Notes: generated by a model not told the origin, from the sequence alone. Counted from the first letter of the stretch, positions 18,339 through 27,573 are shown. The stretch: DNA of 64,000 nt from Pseudomonadales bacterium (GCA_029251375.1 JAQXDL010000010.1:124001-188000), one strand, 5' to 3'. Translations and numbers: made by a program.

Positions 18339-18926
18339 ATGACCACTAAACCACGTATTCGCAGAAACCCAGAAGAGGCGCGCTCGCTGATACTCACGGC
18401 TGCCGGAAAACGCTTGGAAGAGCACGGATTACGCGGGCTAAACATTAAAGATGTGGCCGACGACAGCGGCATTAAACATGGCACACTATTGCATCATTTC
18501 GGCAGCGCCGAGGGTATGCGACGCGCGCTTTTAGCAAAGCTGTCTGAAGAGCTAATCACCGATATGTCCAATATTCTAAATTCAGACGCGGCACCAGAGA
18601 TCGTCTTTGTCGAACTGTTTCGTCTCATGTCGCAAACAGGTCAAACCAAACTTCTTGCATGGCGAGCTCTCGAGGAGGATAGCGACACTGTCTCCAAAGA
18701 CGAGATTCCTTCAATGCACCTGATCGAGGATATTGTCGAGCGGGTCGCTGAACGAATCAAAGGCAAAGACGTCAATCTTGCACGCAACCTTATTTTTCTT
18801 GCCCTGTCGGCGGCTGTTGGGTGGGGAATCTGTGGGCCAACATTGATGGGCACGCTTGGTATGACATCAAGTCAACAGGATCAGTTTCCAGCTTGGGTTG
18901 GCGAACAGTTAACCAAGTTGATTTAG
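18339..18926 (+). CDS. TetR family transcriptional regulator
   Basis: A 195-residue regulator. The frame is open from an ATG at 18300, but MTTKPRIRRNPEEARSLIL from 18339 aligns with the usual start of the DNA-binding domain. The helix-turn-helix is about residues 30-55, with GLRGLNIKDVADDSGIKHGT and LLHHFGS, the hallmark of TetR proteins. The C-terminal ligand-binding half is helical, about 130 residues. It is divergent from Coq4, with a palindrome in between; it probably controls Coq4 and itself. The inducer is unknown. Confidence 0.9.
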   Translation: MTTKPRIRRNPEEARSLILTAAGKRLEEHGLRGLNIKDVADDSGIKHGTLLHHFGSAEGMRRALLAKLSEELITDMSNILNSDAAPEIVFVELFRLMSQTGQTKLLAWRALEEDSDTVSKDEIPSMHLIEDIVERVAERIKGKDVNLARNLIFLALSAAVGWGICGPTLMGTLGMTSSQQDQFPAWVGEQLTKLI

Positions 18927-18965
18927 CGCTTAGCGCAATCACACCTGCGCAATACCCAACAATAA

Positions 18966-19637
18966 TCAGGTCCTAACGATTTGCCTGATGATTGTCTTTC
19001 TAACGCTTTCGAAACCCATTTTCTCGTAGATACGTTTGGCATTTATATTTGCTTCAACAACGTGCAAGAAAGGCACTTCATTTCGCTGTAACTGTCTGCC
19101 GATAAGCAATTGCATAAGACTACGAGCCAAACCTCTGCCTTCATAGCCAGGCCGGGTACAGACACCACTAATTTCTCGAAAGGGGTTTGCAAAAAGTCGC
19201 TCACCCGCCATGGCAACAAGTTCACCTTGATCGAATACGCCAAAGTAATCGCCCATTTCGATCGTCCCAGGTTGAAAAGGGCCGGGTCGGGTCAGCTCAA
19301 TCAAATCTAACATCTGAACCAGGTAATTTTCATTAAGGGGCACGATATCGATTTGCGGTGTGTCCACCATATCCAATCGCCACATCATTTGGTCGGCTCG
19401 CATTTCCTCCAGCACCCCCCAACCTGACGGGACAGGACCACTCCAGTCGACACTGTATGAACTGTCGCCGGGCTTAGAAAGCTCTGCCAGCTCATCAAAG
19501 TTAGGGCTTACATTGTCAACAAATCCAACCAACTCAGATACCCCCCTTTTAAAACGACGGACATCTTCACCACCAAGAGCAATATTTTTTTGCGAGCCAG
19601 ATAGGCTCTTCCAAATGATATTTTTTAAATCCAACAA
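18966..19637 (-). CDS. GNAT family N-acetyltransferase (FR47-like)
   Basis: A 223-residue acetyltransferase. The acetyl-CoA pyrophosphate loop is in CTRPGYEGRGLARSLM (about residues 157-172, motif RxxGxG/A) and the FR47-like tail NAKRIYEKMGFESVRK is at about 198-213. The first 80 residues are a separate alpha/beta region typical of the larger GNATs related to the FR47 group. Acceptor amine or thiol is unknown. The gene is convergent with the TetR gene, with 39 bases between the ends, and lies upstream (66 bases before the end) of nothing else on its own strand other than a crotonase further upstream. Confidence 0.82.
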   Translation of the reverse strand: MLDLKNIIWKSLSGSQKNIALGGEDVRRFKRGVSELVGFVDNVSPNFDELAELSKPGDSSYSVDWSGPVPSGWGVLEEMRADQMMWRLDMVDTPQIDIVPLNENYLVQMLDLIELTRPGPFQPGTIEMGDYFGVFDQGELVAMAGERLFANPFREISGVCTRPGYEGRGLARSLMQLLIGRQLQRNEVPFLHVVEANINAKRIYEKMGFESVRKTIIRQIVRT

Positions 19638-19703
19638 AGAGTAAAGTCCATAGCCAAATGCCTATTTTCGTCAAACCTCTAAGTATCCGTTAGTACAAAA
19701 AAT

Positions 19704-20579
19704 CTAATCCCACCAAGGATAAAAATCAGGCATTGCTGACGCTTTATCCTTGAACTGAGGATCCCGCTTCTCAAGGAAAGCGCTTACGCCCTCTTTACCA
19801 TCATCAAGGCTGCAATAGTAAATCGCCAGTGAATCAACTTTGTGAGCTTCACGGGGGTGATCCATAGCTGAGTTTCTGTACATCATCTGCCGCGCGAGCG
19901 CGATAGCCACTGGCGATCGATTAGCAATAAACTTTCTCGCAAGCGTCTCAGCTTCAAGCATCAGGTTATCGGGTTCGTATATTTTCGACACTAAGCCGCC
20001 CTGCATGGCATCTTCTGCTGACAATATATCGCCACTGTAAACCCACTCTAACGCTGTAGACATACCAACAATACGCGGCAGAAACCATGTTGAGCAAGCC
20101 TCCGGAGTGACCCCAATTTTCCCAAAGACGAAGCCTATGCGAGCTTTAGTCGAAGCGAGTCGGATGTCCGCAGCCAGCGTCATAGTTGCACCGATACCCA
20201 CAGCGGCCCCGTTGAGCGCAACAATGATCGGCTTTTTACAGTCGTACATGCTTAACGTCACACGCCCACCTGAATCTCTGACACCGCCCACATATGCAGG
20301 TTCATCATAGTGACTGTTGAGGTCGGCCAGCGAAGGATTAAGACTTTCGTCTAAACCAAACACATTACCCTCGGCGGAAAGATCCATACCAGCACAAAAT
20401 GCTTTGCCATTGCCGGTCAGGATAATGGCGCCCACGTCATCATCCTCACTCGCTGCTTCGAACAAGTGGACAAGCTCGCTACCCATTTGGATCGTAAAAG
20501 CGTTTAGTGCCTGCGGCCTGCAAAGCTCGACGATGAGTACACCTTCTTTATTTGTAACGACAAGAGTTTCAAAGTTCAC
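19704..20579 (-). CDS. enoyl-CoA hydratase/isomerase family protein
   Basis: A 291-residue crotonase protein, longer than the usual 260, with about 30 extra residues around 73-103 (GNVFGLDESLNPSL region). Oxyanion segments CAGMDL and ALNGAAVGIGATMTLAAD are intact, and a glutamate in GVTPEACSTWFLPR stands where the second catalytic acid lies. Start is GTG at 20579 with AAGGA upstream. It is the last of three same-strand genes (hotdog protein, rhodanese, this) separated by 5 and 35 bases, so they form an operon. The operon looks like an acyl-CoA catabolic unit. The exact acyl substrate is unknown. Confidence 0.88.
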   Translation of the reverse strand: MNFETLVVTNKEGVLIVELCRPQALNAFTIQMGSELVHLFEAASEDDDVGAIILTGNGKAFCAGMDLSAEGNVFGLDESLNPSLADLNSHYDEPAYVGGVRDSGGRVTLSMYDCKKPIIVALNGAAVGIGATMTLAADIRLASTKARIGFVFGKIGVTPEACSTWFLPRIVGMSTALEWVYSGDILSAEDAMQGGLVSKIYEPDNLMLEAETLARKFIANRSPVAIALARQMMYRNSAMDHPREAHKVDSLAIYYCSLDDGKEGVSAFLEKRDPQFKDKASAMPDFYPWWD

Positions 20580-20614
20580 GATTGTATTTCCTTGCTAACT
20601 AAAACGGTTCGCAT

Positions 20615-21040
20615 TTAATCTTTGGGTCTACGCATCCAACGACTGGTTTTACTGACGTCCTCAAGCGGCTCACCAGCTTCCTTCCAACCGCCGAAGCCAG
20701 CCTCGAGGTGAGCAACATTTTTGAAGCCCATATCCTTTAATGCTTTAACCGCAAGTACACTTCGACCACCACCGGCACAAAACACAACGGTGCGTCGATC
20801 CTCTTGAAAGTAATCTCGATAGTACGGGCTTGCCGGGCTTGCCCAGAATTCCAGCATACCTCTTGAGCAATGCGTCGATTCAGGTATCGTACCCAGCTCA
20901 ATCAGTTCTTGGATCTCGCGGATATCAATGACAAGCAGATCAGCATCGGCTGCCTGTTCCGCTTTCAAATCATCGACTGAAAGGTTTTCAATATCAGCCT
21001 TAAGCGCCGCTGTCAGTTTGAAAATATCAACTAATGCCAT
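20615..21040 (-). CDS. rhodanese-like domain protein
   Basis: A 141-residue single-domain rhodanese. The active-site loop is CAGGGRS with Cys88, between a VVF strand and a helix, so the sulfur-accepting cysteine is intact. The loop of seven residues suggests a sulfurtransferase rather than a Cdc25-like phosphatase. Start ATG at 21040 has AAGGGGG as its ribosome binding site, which overlaps the last codons of the upstream hotdog gene; the two genes are 5 bases apart and translationally linked. The role in an acyl-CoA operon is not obvious. Confidence 0.87.
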   Translation of the reverse strand: MALVDIFKLTAALKADIENLSVDDLKAEQAADADLLVIDIREIQELIELGTIPESTHCSRGMLEFWASPASPYYRDYFQEDRRTVVFCAGGGRSVLAVKALKDMGFKNVAHLEAGFGGWKEAGEPLEDVSKTSRWMRRPKD

Positions 21041-21045
21041 CTTTT

Positions 21046-21897
21046 TTATTGCCCCCTTAGTTTATAAATTGCACGCAAGTCGATACTACTGAAGCAAACA
21101 GCTTCAGCTGCTCCACCATTTTTTTCAGACACATTGTTTTCAAACACATTGACTTCCACATCTAGAAATTCATGACCTTTCTTCGAGAATAGATCAAGGA
21201 CCTGCATTTCAACGACAAGCTCCGTTCCAGCAGGTATCGCGGCATAATTCTGCGAAGTCGTCTCAAGATGAATCCAAGGGTTCATATAAGTGTTAGCAGC
21301 TAGCACCCAATTCGACAAACCAAGTATAAAACTCATGTTGGCGTAGCCCCCTTGAGCCGGGTCAAGCAATTCAGGCATAGCCGAATGCTGCCTTAGGTAT
21401 GTCTGCATATTATGCGGACCACCCCAGGCATAAGGCATCGCAAAACAGCCTTGCATCTGGAGTTGGCGAATGGCAGCGGGCAATGCTTTTGGCGGCTCAT
21501 AGCCGGCCTCCAACAAAGGATCGCCACGTTTCTTTGGCATGGCTTTGACGACGTTGGGTATAGACACCTCGGCGGTTGCGCTGACAACACCGCCAGGCCT
21601 AATCAATTTTGCGTTGTACTCAAACTCTGATGTATTTGATACCTCAACATCAAACGCCTCTTCATCGTACAAGGGCGAACTGACCGTGACATGAGCGCGG
21701 CCAGATTCGAGCCATTTCAGACCCCATGCAGCCACAGCAGGGTGCGTTAAATAGGCCGAGACTGTCACACCAGGCACTAGGCCACCCTGGAAGCCATACT
21801 GCTTGGCCATCTCATCGCCGTGTATCTGATTGTCGGAATCCGGAGATTGATTAAAAGCTTGCGCTGACCAAGACTGACATTGTTTCGTTTGCATCAT
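21046..21897 (-). CDS. MaoC-like double hotdog protein
   Basis: A 283-residue protein that looks like two hotdog domains. The N-terminal stretch SDNQIHGDEMAKQYGFQGG then LVPGVTVSAYL resembles the start of MaoC / R-specific hydratases, but the position of the catalytic aspartate (one residue in front of the DxN) is Ser21, while His26 is present. It may thus be a hydratase with shifted residues, or a thioesterase-like binding protein. The second half (about 160-283) has a LETTSQNYAAIPAG strand-helix typical of the fold. It heads an operon with rhodanese and crotonase genes. Start ATG at 21897, where a second ATG follows at once. Confidence 0.7.
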   Translation of the reverse strand: MMQTKQCQSWSAQAFNQSPDSDNQIHGDEMAKQYGFQGGLVPGVTVSAYLTHPAVAAWGLKWLESGRAHVTVSSPLYDEEAFDVEVSNTSEFEYNAKLIRPGGVVSATAEVSIPNVVKAMPKKRGDPLLEAGYEPPKALPAAIRQLQMQGCFAMPYAWGGPHNMQTYLRQHSAMPELLDPAQGGYANMSFILGLSNWVLAANTYMNPWIHLETTSQNYAAIPAGTELVVEMQVLDLFSKKGHEFLDVEVNVFENNVSEKNGGAAEAVCFSSIDLRAIYKLRGQ

Positions 21898-22001
21898 TTT
21901 GCCTCTTCCTTCGAGCTGTAGAGACTATCATAATGCGTTTAACAGTAATCCCTTGATGCTGTATCGAAGCCGAAAATTAACATGCACAATCGATCAAGAT
22001 T

Positions 22002-22703
22002 ATGACCGACAAAGCTATGCCATCGACTGATGAATCGATAATTCTTTATACCTTTCGGCGCTGCCCCTACGCCATGAGGGCAAGAATGGGTTTAGCGGCG
22101 TCTCAATTAAAGTTTGAAATAAGAGAAGTGGTGCTGCGCGATAAGCCAGCAGCAATGCTCGAAGCGTCGGCTAAGGCAACAGTTCCAGTTTTGTTAGCCG
22201 GTGACATAGTAATAGATGAAAGCTTAGACATACTGATTTGGGCCCTCAAACGCAATGATCCATTGGGCTGGCTAGGCTTTTCAGATAGCCAACTTGACCA
22301 GATGCATAGCCTCGTTAATTTGTGCGACACAGAATTCAAACCGCATCTAGATCATTATAAGTACGCAGACAGATATCCTTATTCGCCTGAGTCTCACTAT
22401 CGAAGTTTAGCGCTGACGTTTTTAAATACATTAGAGGCAAAACTGATTTCACACGAGCACCTGTTCGCAGAACGACTCAGCTACGCCGACATTGCTATCT
22501 TTCCGTTCATACGCCAGTTTGCCAATGTCGATGCAGATTGGTTCGCGACACAGCCCTATCCCAACCTGCAACGATGGTTAGCATCATTACTCGACAGTTA
22601 TCTTTTCAAAAAGATCATGACCAAGCACCCACAGTGGAACGTCGATGATAAACCCCTATATTTTGAAACAGTAGATTTAAGCAGTTTGAACAGGTCCCCA
22701 TAA
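22002..22703 (+). CDS. glutathione S-transferase-like protein
   Basis: A 233-residue protein with a thioredoxin-fold N-terminal domain and an all-helical C-terminal domain. The N-terminal motif is RRCPYAMRAR with Cys21 (CPYA), glutaredoxin-like and typical of GrxB / omega-type GSTs that use cysteine rather than serine or tyrosine. The C-terminal SYADIAIFPFIRQF segment (about residues 159-172) holds the conserved N-capping aspartate of GSTs. The ATG at 22002 lacks a strong ribosome binding site; an internal ATG at residue 6 is an alternative. It is divergent from the hotdog operon. Confidence 0.85.
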   Translation: MTDKAMPSTDESIILYTFRRCPYAMRARMGLAASQLKFEIREVVLRDKPAAMLEASAKATVPVLLAGDIVIDESLDILIWALKRNDPLGWLGFSDSQLDQMHSLVNLCDTEFKPHLDHYKYADRYPYSPESHYRSLALTFLNTLEAKLISHEHLFAERLSYADIAIFPFIRQFANVDADWFATQPYPNLQRWLASLLDSYLFKKIMTKHPQWNVDDKPLYFETVDLSSLNRSP

Positions 22704-22877
22704 CATCCGCTTTCAATGCCGATTCCGTTTGCCACAAGCACTATCTAGCCCCTAGTCAAAGATCCGTTTAGAGGGCGTTTTTGATAGGCAGGGCTTTCTT
22801 GATACAGGTCAATTCCCATATGGGGTGTTTGGTCTAAAATTAAGCCACTGAACATGACCTGATGTAGGAGCAAGACA

Positions 22878-23810
22878 ATGCCTAAAATTCTCGCCGTAAT
22901 TGATCCAGAACACACAGAACACTTGGCTCTGACACGAATCAAAGAACTGCCTACAGAAGGCTTTGAATTTCAGATTGAGTTCTTCATGCCAAAAAACTTC
23001 TCGGCACAGGATGCGACAGGTTTCACAAAGGAGATGGGTGAGATTAGCAGAACGCTCAATATGCTCGTTAAGCCGCTGATCCATTTAGGCTACAACATCG
23101 AAACCCAAATCATGCTATTTGACCGACTCTATGAGGCAATTATCGAGCGCGCGGCAGCCTGCAAAGCGGACTATGTGTTCAAACCTTTACGTCATCATGG
23201 TGCAGTATCTCGCTCACTGTTCACACCAACAGACTGGAATTTGGTGCGTATGTGCCCCTGCCCAACATTGTTTATTTCTCAACAACCTAGCGTAAACAAA
23301 CTGCCTGTATTGGCTTCGGTCGATGTTGCCAATAACGACAAAGACCACAAAGAACTCAACGAGATCGTCATCAACCAATCGAAGGTAATTGCTAGCTTAA
23401 TCAACGCTGACGTCCACTTAGCTAATGCCTACGACATGATGACAGGCGCGATTGGCGGACCAATGCCTGATCCCGCGGCATATCAGATGGTTCAGAACAA
23501 TCGCGCGGAACACTCAAAAGACGCTGGCGCAATGGCGAAGGCACACGATATTCCAGATACTCAGGTGCATTTATCCGAGGGCCCAGCGGATAGAGTCATC
23601 AACAAGTTCGCGGAAAAATTGGGCGCGGGTATTATCGTTGTCGGAACAGTCGCTCGATCGGGTATAGCAGGACTATTTATTGGCAATACAGCTGAGTCTC
23701 TGATCGAAAATGCTGACTGCGATGTTTTTGTTGTTAAACCATCTAGCTTCGAATCGCCTGTTGCCGGCAAATCAACAACAAGCTCAATCGACCCTAAAGC
23801 GCATACATGA
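22878..23810 (+). CDS. UspE-like tandem universal stress protein
   Basis: A 310-residue cytoplasmic protein of two Usp domains in tandem, like enterobacterial UspE. The first domain (1-145) is without a clear ATP loop; the second (150-300) carries VVGTVARSGIAGLFIGNTAE, the G-2x-G-9x-G(S/T) nucleotide-binding pattern. These proteins aid survival under stress and stationary phase. Start ATG at 22878 has an AGGAG ribosome binding site. A perfect 9-pair stem-loop closes the transcript at 23868-23891. The family is firm; the lineage is a hint that this is a gammaproteobacterium. Confidence 0.9.
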   Translation: MPKILAVIDPEHTEHLALTRIKELPTEGFEFQIEFFMPKNFSAQDATGFTKEMGEISRTLNMLVKPLIHLGYNIETQIMLFDRLYEAIIERAAACKADYVFKPLRHHGAVSRSLFTPTDWNLVRMCPCPTLFISQQPSVNKLPVLASVDVANNDKDHKELNEIVINQSKVIASLINADVHLANAYDMMTGAIGGPMPDPAAYQMVQNNRAEHSKDAGAMAKAHDIPDTQVHLSEGPADRVINKFAEKLGAGIIVVGTVARSGIAGLFIGNTAESLIENADCDVFVVKPSSFESPVAGKSTTSSIDPKAHT

Positions 23811-23867
23811 ATGTAGTCGCCTATAGTTTTATAAATATTGTGAAGGTGACAAAAACTCTCCGATACG

Positions 23868-23891
23868 CTTTGCGGCCATATTGCCGCAAAG
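23868..23891 (+). terminator. perfect 9-base stem-loop after the Usp gene
   Basis: CTTTGCGGC (23868-23876) and GCCGCAAAG (23883-23891) pair perfectly around a 6-base loop CATATT. It is 58 bases past the Usp stop codon. There is no U-tract; the next bases are TTGG. It ends where the TTG candidate start of the next gene (23892) begins, which argues against that start. Confidence 0.6.
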
Positions 23892-23936
23892 TTGGTGAAC
23901 ACTTCAGACCACTTTTTATTCCCCTACTGTCAACGC

Positions 23937-24968
23937 ATGTCACCCGCTGAAAAACACCGCAAAACAACACAATCTAATGCCATTACGCCTTGGACCGTAA
24001 GCGTTTATCGTTGGCTTCCAGGCAACCCTACTGTAATAGGCGTTAGCGTTGCCATTGTGCTTGTATCCATTTTCCTACTAACCAGGTTTATCGCGAACGA
24101 CCCTGAAACGACCGATGGTGATTTCAGGCTATCGCTAATCCATATTCTACTGACGGCATTTGTGCCTTGCGCATATGTCTATCTAATATCCGTAACAAAA
24201 GAAGTCGCGGTTGCGATGCAACCAGTGTTTGGCCAAGACGCCGATATCAAAAAAGCATTGACTGATATTGGCAAATACAACTGGTGGAAACTCTTGCTAG
24301 CCGCCTTAGTGGGTGTGTTAGTCAATCTGTACGCAACAACTCTGACAACCGTCGGTTCAGACCCCTGGGTTTGGCAAGAGCAGAACTTTGATACGAAATG
24401 GATGCGAATACTTGGTCCTACGTTCTGCAGCTGGATGGGCTGCCTTTTTTATGTGTTGGTCATAGAATCATCGCGCTTGTCGTCTTTATCGAACAGCATA
24501 ACTTCAATCGACCTGCTAGATTTACAGCCCTACAAACCGCTTATAAGACAGGGATTGACCAACGTGCTGCTAGTTGTAGGTATCGCCTCAATCGTTTCAC
24601 TATTCTTGCTTGAACCCGGCTTCGATACACTACTTTTTCAGCTTTCAATTTTATTTTCCATATTTGCATGGATTGGTCTTATGCTGCCATTAAGAGGTAT
24701 CCGAAGAAAAATAGATAAAGCAAAAAAGCAAGAACTAGCCTGGTGCACTGAAGCATTGCAGAACGCGAGAAATTCGATAAAAAGCGACGCCGGAAAAAGT
24801 CATAGCATCACTGAGGTTGTTGCCTACAAAGCTCTCATTGAGAGCATTCGCAACTGGCCTTTCGACAGCACCACCCTCGCTCGCTTCGCGCTGTACCTAT
24901 TGATACCTTTGTGCTCGATTTTTGGCGGCGCATTTGTTGAAAGGTGGCTTGATCTGTTCTTGCCCTGA
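23937..24968 (+). CDS. uncharacterised polytopic membrane protein
   Basis: A protein of 343 residues from the ATG at 23937; the frame is open from TTG at 23892, but that codon abuts a strong stem-loop, so the ATG is preferred. No clear ribosome binding site stands before either. It has about six or seven hydrophobic segments: roughly 33-51, 67-87, 118-135, 160-180, 205-222, 229-255 and 318-338. A hydrophilic segment of about 60 residues (about 256-315) separates the last two. I recognise no family. It follows the Usp gene on the same strand by about 120 bases, with the stem-loop in between, so it probably has its own transcript. Confidence 0.6.
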   Translation: MSPAEKHRKTTQSNAITPWTVSVYRWLPGNPTVIGVSVAIVLVSIFLLTRFIANDPETTDGDFRLSLIHILLTAFVPCAYVYLISVTKEVAVAMQPVFGQDADIKKALTDIGKYNWWKLLLAALVGVLVNLYATTLTTVGSDPWVWQEQNFDTKWMRILGPTFCSWMGCLFYVLVIESSRLSSLSNSITSIDLLDLQPYKPLIRQGLTNVLLVVGIASIVSLFLLEPGFDTLLFQLSILFSIFAWIGLMLPLRGIRRKIDKAKKQELAWCTEALQNARNSIKSDAGKSHSITEVVAYKALIESIRNWPFDSTTLARFALYLLIPLCSIFGGAFVERWLDLFLP

Positions 24969-25198
24969 GAGACTTTATACAGCGCTAGTAGCGTTTAATA
25001 GACGAACACCGACAACCCTATTTGTACATTAATCACACCGTCGACTGCTAGCGCCTAGTTAAACAACTACGTTAACTCTGACAAGTGCGGGCAAGTTACG
25101 ACACTTAATTTGTTACACAACTGACATGCTCACCCTATCTTTTCTGTAACTTACTTTTCCGCTACTATTAACACCCTCACCAACATCGGACATCTGCA

Positions 25199-26431
25199 AT
25201 GCGCACAATCATGGCCACAATCTGCATCGTTTTTTTGGCAGCATGCTCCCAGCCCGAATCAGACACAGCAACAGCCACAACAACCGTGGACATGCAAAAA
25301 CAAGTAATGACACAGCTGCTAAACGCTAAGCCCGGTGATGTCATCACTATTCCCGAAGGTCGATTTGAGATGATGCGGGGACTTTCTCTAAAAGTGGATG
25401 GCGTAACGATTAAGGGTGCCGGCATGGACAAGACTGTGCTCGACTTTAAGAATCAGATTTCAGGCGCCGAAGGTTTATTGGTGACAGCCAGTGATTTCAC
25501 TATCGAAGATCTTGCAATCGAAGATGCAAAAGGTGATGCACTTAAAATAATGGAAGGTAAAAACATTATCATCCGACGCGTTCGCACAGAATGGACCAAC
25601 GGACCCGCAACAGAAAATGGTGCGTACGGTATTTACCCGGTTCAAACTGAAAACACCCTCATTGATGGTGCCGTCGCTATTGGTGCGTCAGACGCAGGCA
25701 TATATGTTGGTCAATCTCGCAATGTTGTTGTGCGTAACAGCCGTGCTGAATATAACGTTGCTGGCATAGAAATTGAAAACACGGTCGACGCTGACGTCTA
25801 TGACAATGTCGCCACCAACAATACAGGAGGAGTGCTGGTATTCAATATGCCAAATCTGTCGATGGAGGGTAAAAACACACGGGTTTTCAGGAATCAGATC
25901 TTCTCAAATAATACACCTAACTTCGCACCAGCTGGCGGCGCTGTTGCTGGCGTACCAGCCGGCTCAGGGGTATCAATCAATTCGAATGACTCAATTGAAA
26001 TATTCGACAACGACCTGAAAGACAATCAAACAGCACATATCGTTATTTCGAGCGTGTTTTCTACTAATTACAATACGCGCGAGACCGCCACCGTATTCGA
26101 CCCCTACCCTGAAACAATTTCCATTCATGACAATCGTTACGAAGGTGGCGGCAACAATCCCGACACAGAATACCTTGCGCAACTAAAAATTGCCGCCTTT
26201 GGTGAGGATGGCAGCTTTCCAAACGTCATCTGGGATGGCTTCGTTAACAAGGACAACGTTGTTGACGGCGTACTTAAACCTGAATACCAAATCTGTATTT
26301 ACAATGAGGCGTCCAGCGAAGTATTTAACATAGATGCACCTAACGAGTTTGCTTCACCCAAACTTGGCGATGTCGAACACCAATGCAAGCACGCGCCTTT
26401 GCCGGCGATTGAACTCGCACTAGCGGATTAG
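25199..26431 (+). CDS. parallel beta-helix repeat lipoprotein (partner of SO2930 cytochrome)
   Basis: A 410-residue lipoprotein. Signal peptide 1-16 ends at the lipobox LAAC, with Cys16 as the lipidated residue. The mature protein is a right-handed parallel beta helix made of repeated coils (EDLAIEDAKGDALKIMEG, GVTIKGAGMDKTVLDF, VVVRNSRAEYN...), the pectin lyase-like fold that is often used for binding polysaccharides. In other marine proteobacteria this protein family occurs right beside the SO2930-type diheme cytochrome, as it does here with only 5 bases between. The pair is therefore likely a periplasmic or outer-membrane unit; substrate is unknown. A poor ribosome binding site is seen before ATG 25199. 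Confidence 0.85.
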   Translation: MRTIMATICIVFLAACSQPESDTATATTTVDMQKQVMTQLLNAKPGDVITIPEGRFEMMRGLSLKVDGVTIKGAGMDKTVLDFKNQISGAEGLLVTASDFTIEDLAIEDAKGDALKIMEGKNIIIRRVRTEWTNGPATENGAYGIYPVQTENTLIDGAVAIGASDAGIYVGQSRNVVVRNSRAEYNVAGIEIENTVDADVYDNVATNNTGGVLVFNMPNLSMEGKNTRVFRNQIFSNNTPNFAPAGGAVAGVPAGSGVSINSNDSIEIFDNDLKDNQTAHIVISSVFSTNYNTRETATVFDPYPETISIHDNRYEGGGNNPDTEYLAQLKIAAFGEDGSFPNVIWDGFVNKDNVVDGVLKPEYQICIYNEASSEVFNIDAPNEFASPKLGDVEHQCKHAPLPAIELALAD

Positions 26432-26436
26432 TTTTA

Positions 26437-27573
26437 ATGCGAAATTTAAGGACAGTTGCCACGCTCTTCTGGGTGGCATTCGCTTCCCTTTGCCTACTAG
26501 GCTGCAATCAAACTCAGGTGGCATTTCAAGAAACAGATGTACCTCGCCTGTCGACATGGGGTCTCATGGACGCTAATGGCAAGAGTTTCACATTGTCTGA
26601 GAACGTCTTGCCTTATCAACTTAATTCAACCCTTTTTACTGACTATGCACACAAATTAAGAACCGTCACGCTGCCTCTGGGTTTGAGCGCGACAGCAAAC
26701 CAAGACGGTACAATCAACTTCCCTGTTGGCACCATTCTCAGCAAGACATTTTTCTACCCTAGATCCTCATCGCAACTCCTTAAGAGCGATGACAAAGGTA
26801 GCCATTTTACTAACACCATCGGCTCACACGGCGGCATTGATCTCAGTCACGTGACCCTGATCGAAACACGCCTGTTAGTTCATCGTCAGAGCGGTTGGGT
26901 CGCCTTACCTTATGTGTGGAATGACGAACAAACCGAAGCAACATTAGAAATAACTGGGGACGCAAAAGTCCTGCGTATCAAAGACGAAACCCAGCAATAC
27001 GACTTCACTTATATTGTTCCTGACAAGAATCAATGTGCAGGTTGCCACGGCACCAATGCAACGACCCGGGATATCAACCCAATCGGACCGCGAATCAACA
27101 ACCTAAACAGGAACTATGACTACCATACGGCCGCCGTTAATCAACTCGAGCACTGGCAAAACTTAGGCCTAATACAACTCGATTCATCCCCAGAAAATCT
27201 CCCTGCGATGGCCGACTGGGCTGACAGTGGTGTTGATATCGAGTCACGGGCACGGGCGTATCTAGACGTGAACTGTGCTCATTGTCACAATGAAAAAGGT
27301 CCGGCAGACACCTCAGGGTTGTTCCTTGATATCGCGACGGAGAATCTGACTCGACTGGGTGTTTGCAAACTACCGATCGCGGCAGGCCAAGGTACCGGTG
27401 GCAACAAATATTCTATTGTGCCCGGCAAACCAGATAAGTCTATATTGGTCTATCGTATGCAGGCGGAAGACCCAGGTGCGATGATGCCTGAATTGGGGCG
27501 CAGCCTTGCTCACCCAGAAGGTATTAGTCTAATCGAAGACTGGGTTGCTTCGTTGCAGGGAGAATGCGGTTAA
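26437..27573 (+). CDS. SO2930 family diheme c-type cytochrome lipoprotein
   Basis: A 378-residue lipoprotein with a lipobox ending LLGC at Cys23. Two c-type heme sites are seen: CAGCH (about 199-203) and CAHCH (about 279-283). The N-terminal domain between residues 30 and 190 is a beta-rich module seen in this family. The family occurs with a parallel beta-helix lipoprotein as its partner, and the two genes here are 5 bases apart, so they are one operon. A role in periplasmic electron transfer linked to some oxidation on the helix partner is plausible, but no function is established. The start ATG follows the TAG of the partner gene closely. Confidence 0.87.
   Translation: MRNLRTVATLFWVAFASLCLLGCNQTQVAFQETDVPRLSTWGLMDANGKSFTLSENVLPYQLNSTLFTDYAHKLRTVTLPLGLSATANQDGTINFPVGTILSKTFFYPRSSSQLLKSDDKGSHFTNTIGSHGGIDLSHVTLIETRLLVHRQSGWVALPYVWNDEQTEATLEITGDAKVLRIKDETQQYDFTYIVPDKNQCAGCHGTNATTRDINPIGPRINNLNRNYDYHTAAVNQLEHWQNLGLIQLDSSPENLPAMADWADSGVDIESRARAYLDVNCAHCHNEKGPADTSGLFLDIATENLTRLGVCKLPIAAGQGTGGNKYSIVPGKPDKSILVYRMQAEDPGAMMPELGRSLAHPEGISLIEDWVASLQGECG

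Noticed and set aside
23892-23936. TTG start at 23892 for the membrane protein.
   Set aside because: It abuts a perfect 9-base stem-loop and has no ribosome binding site outside it; the ATG at 23937 is preferred, though not proven.
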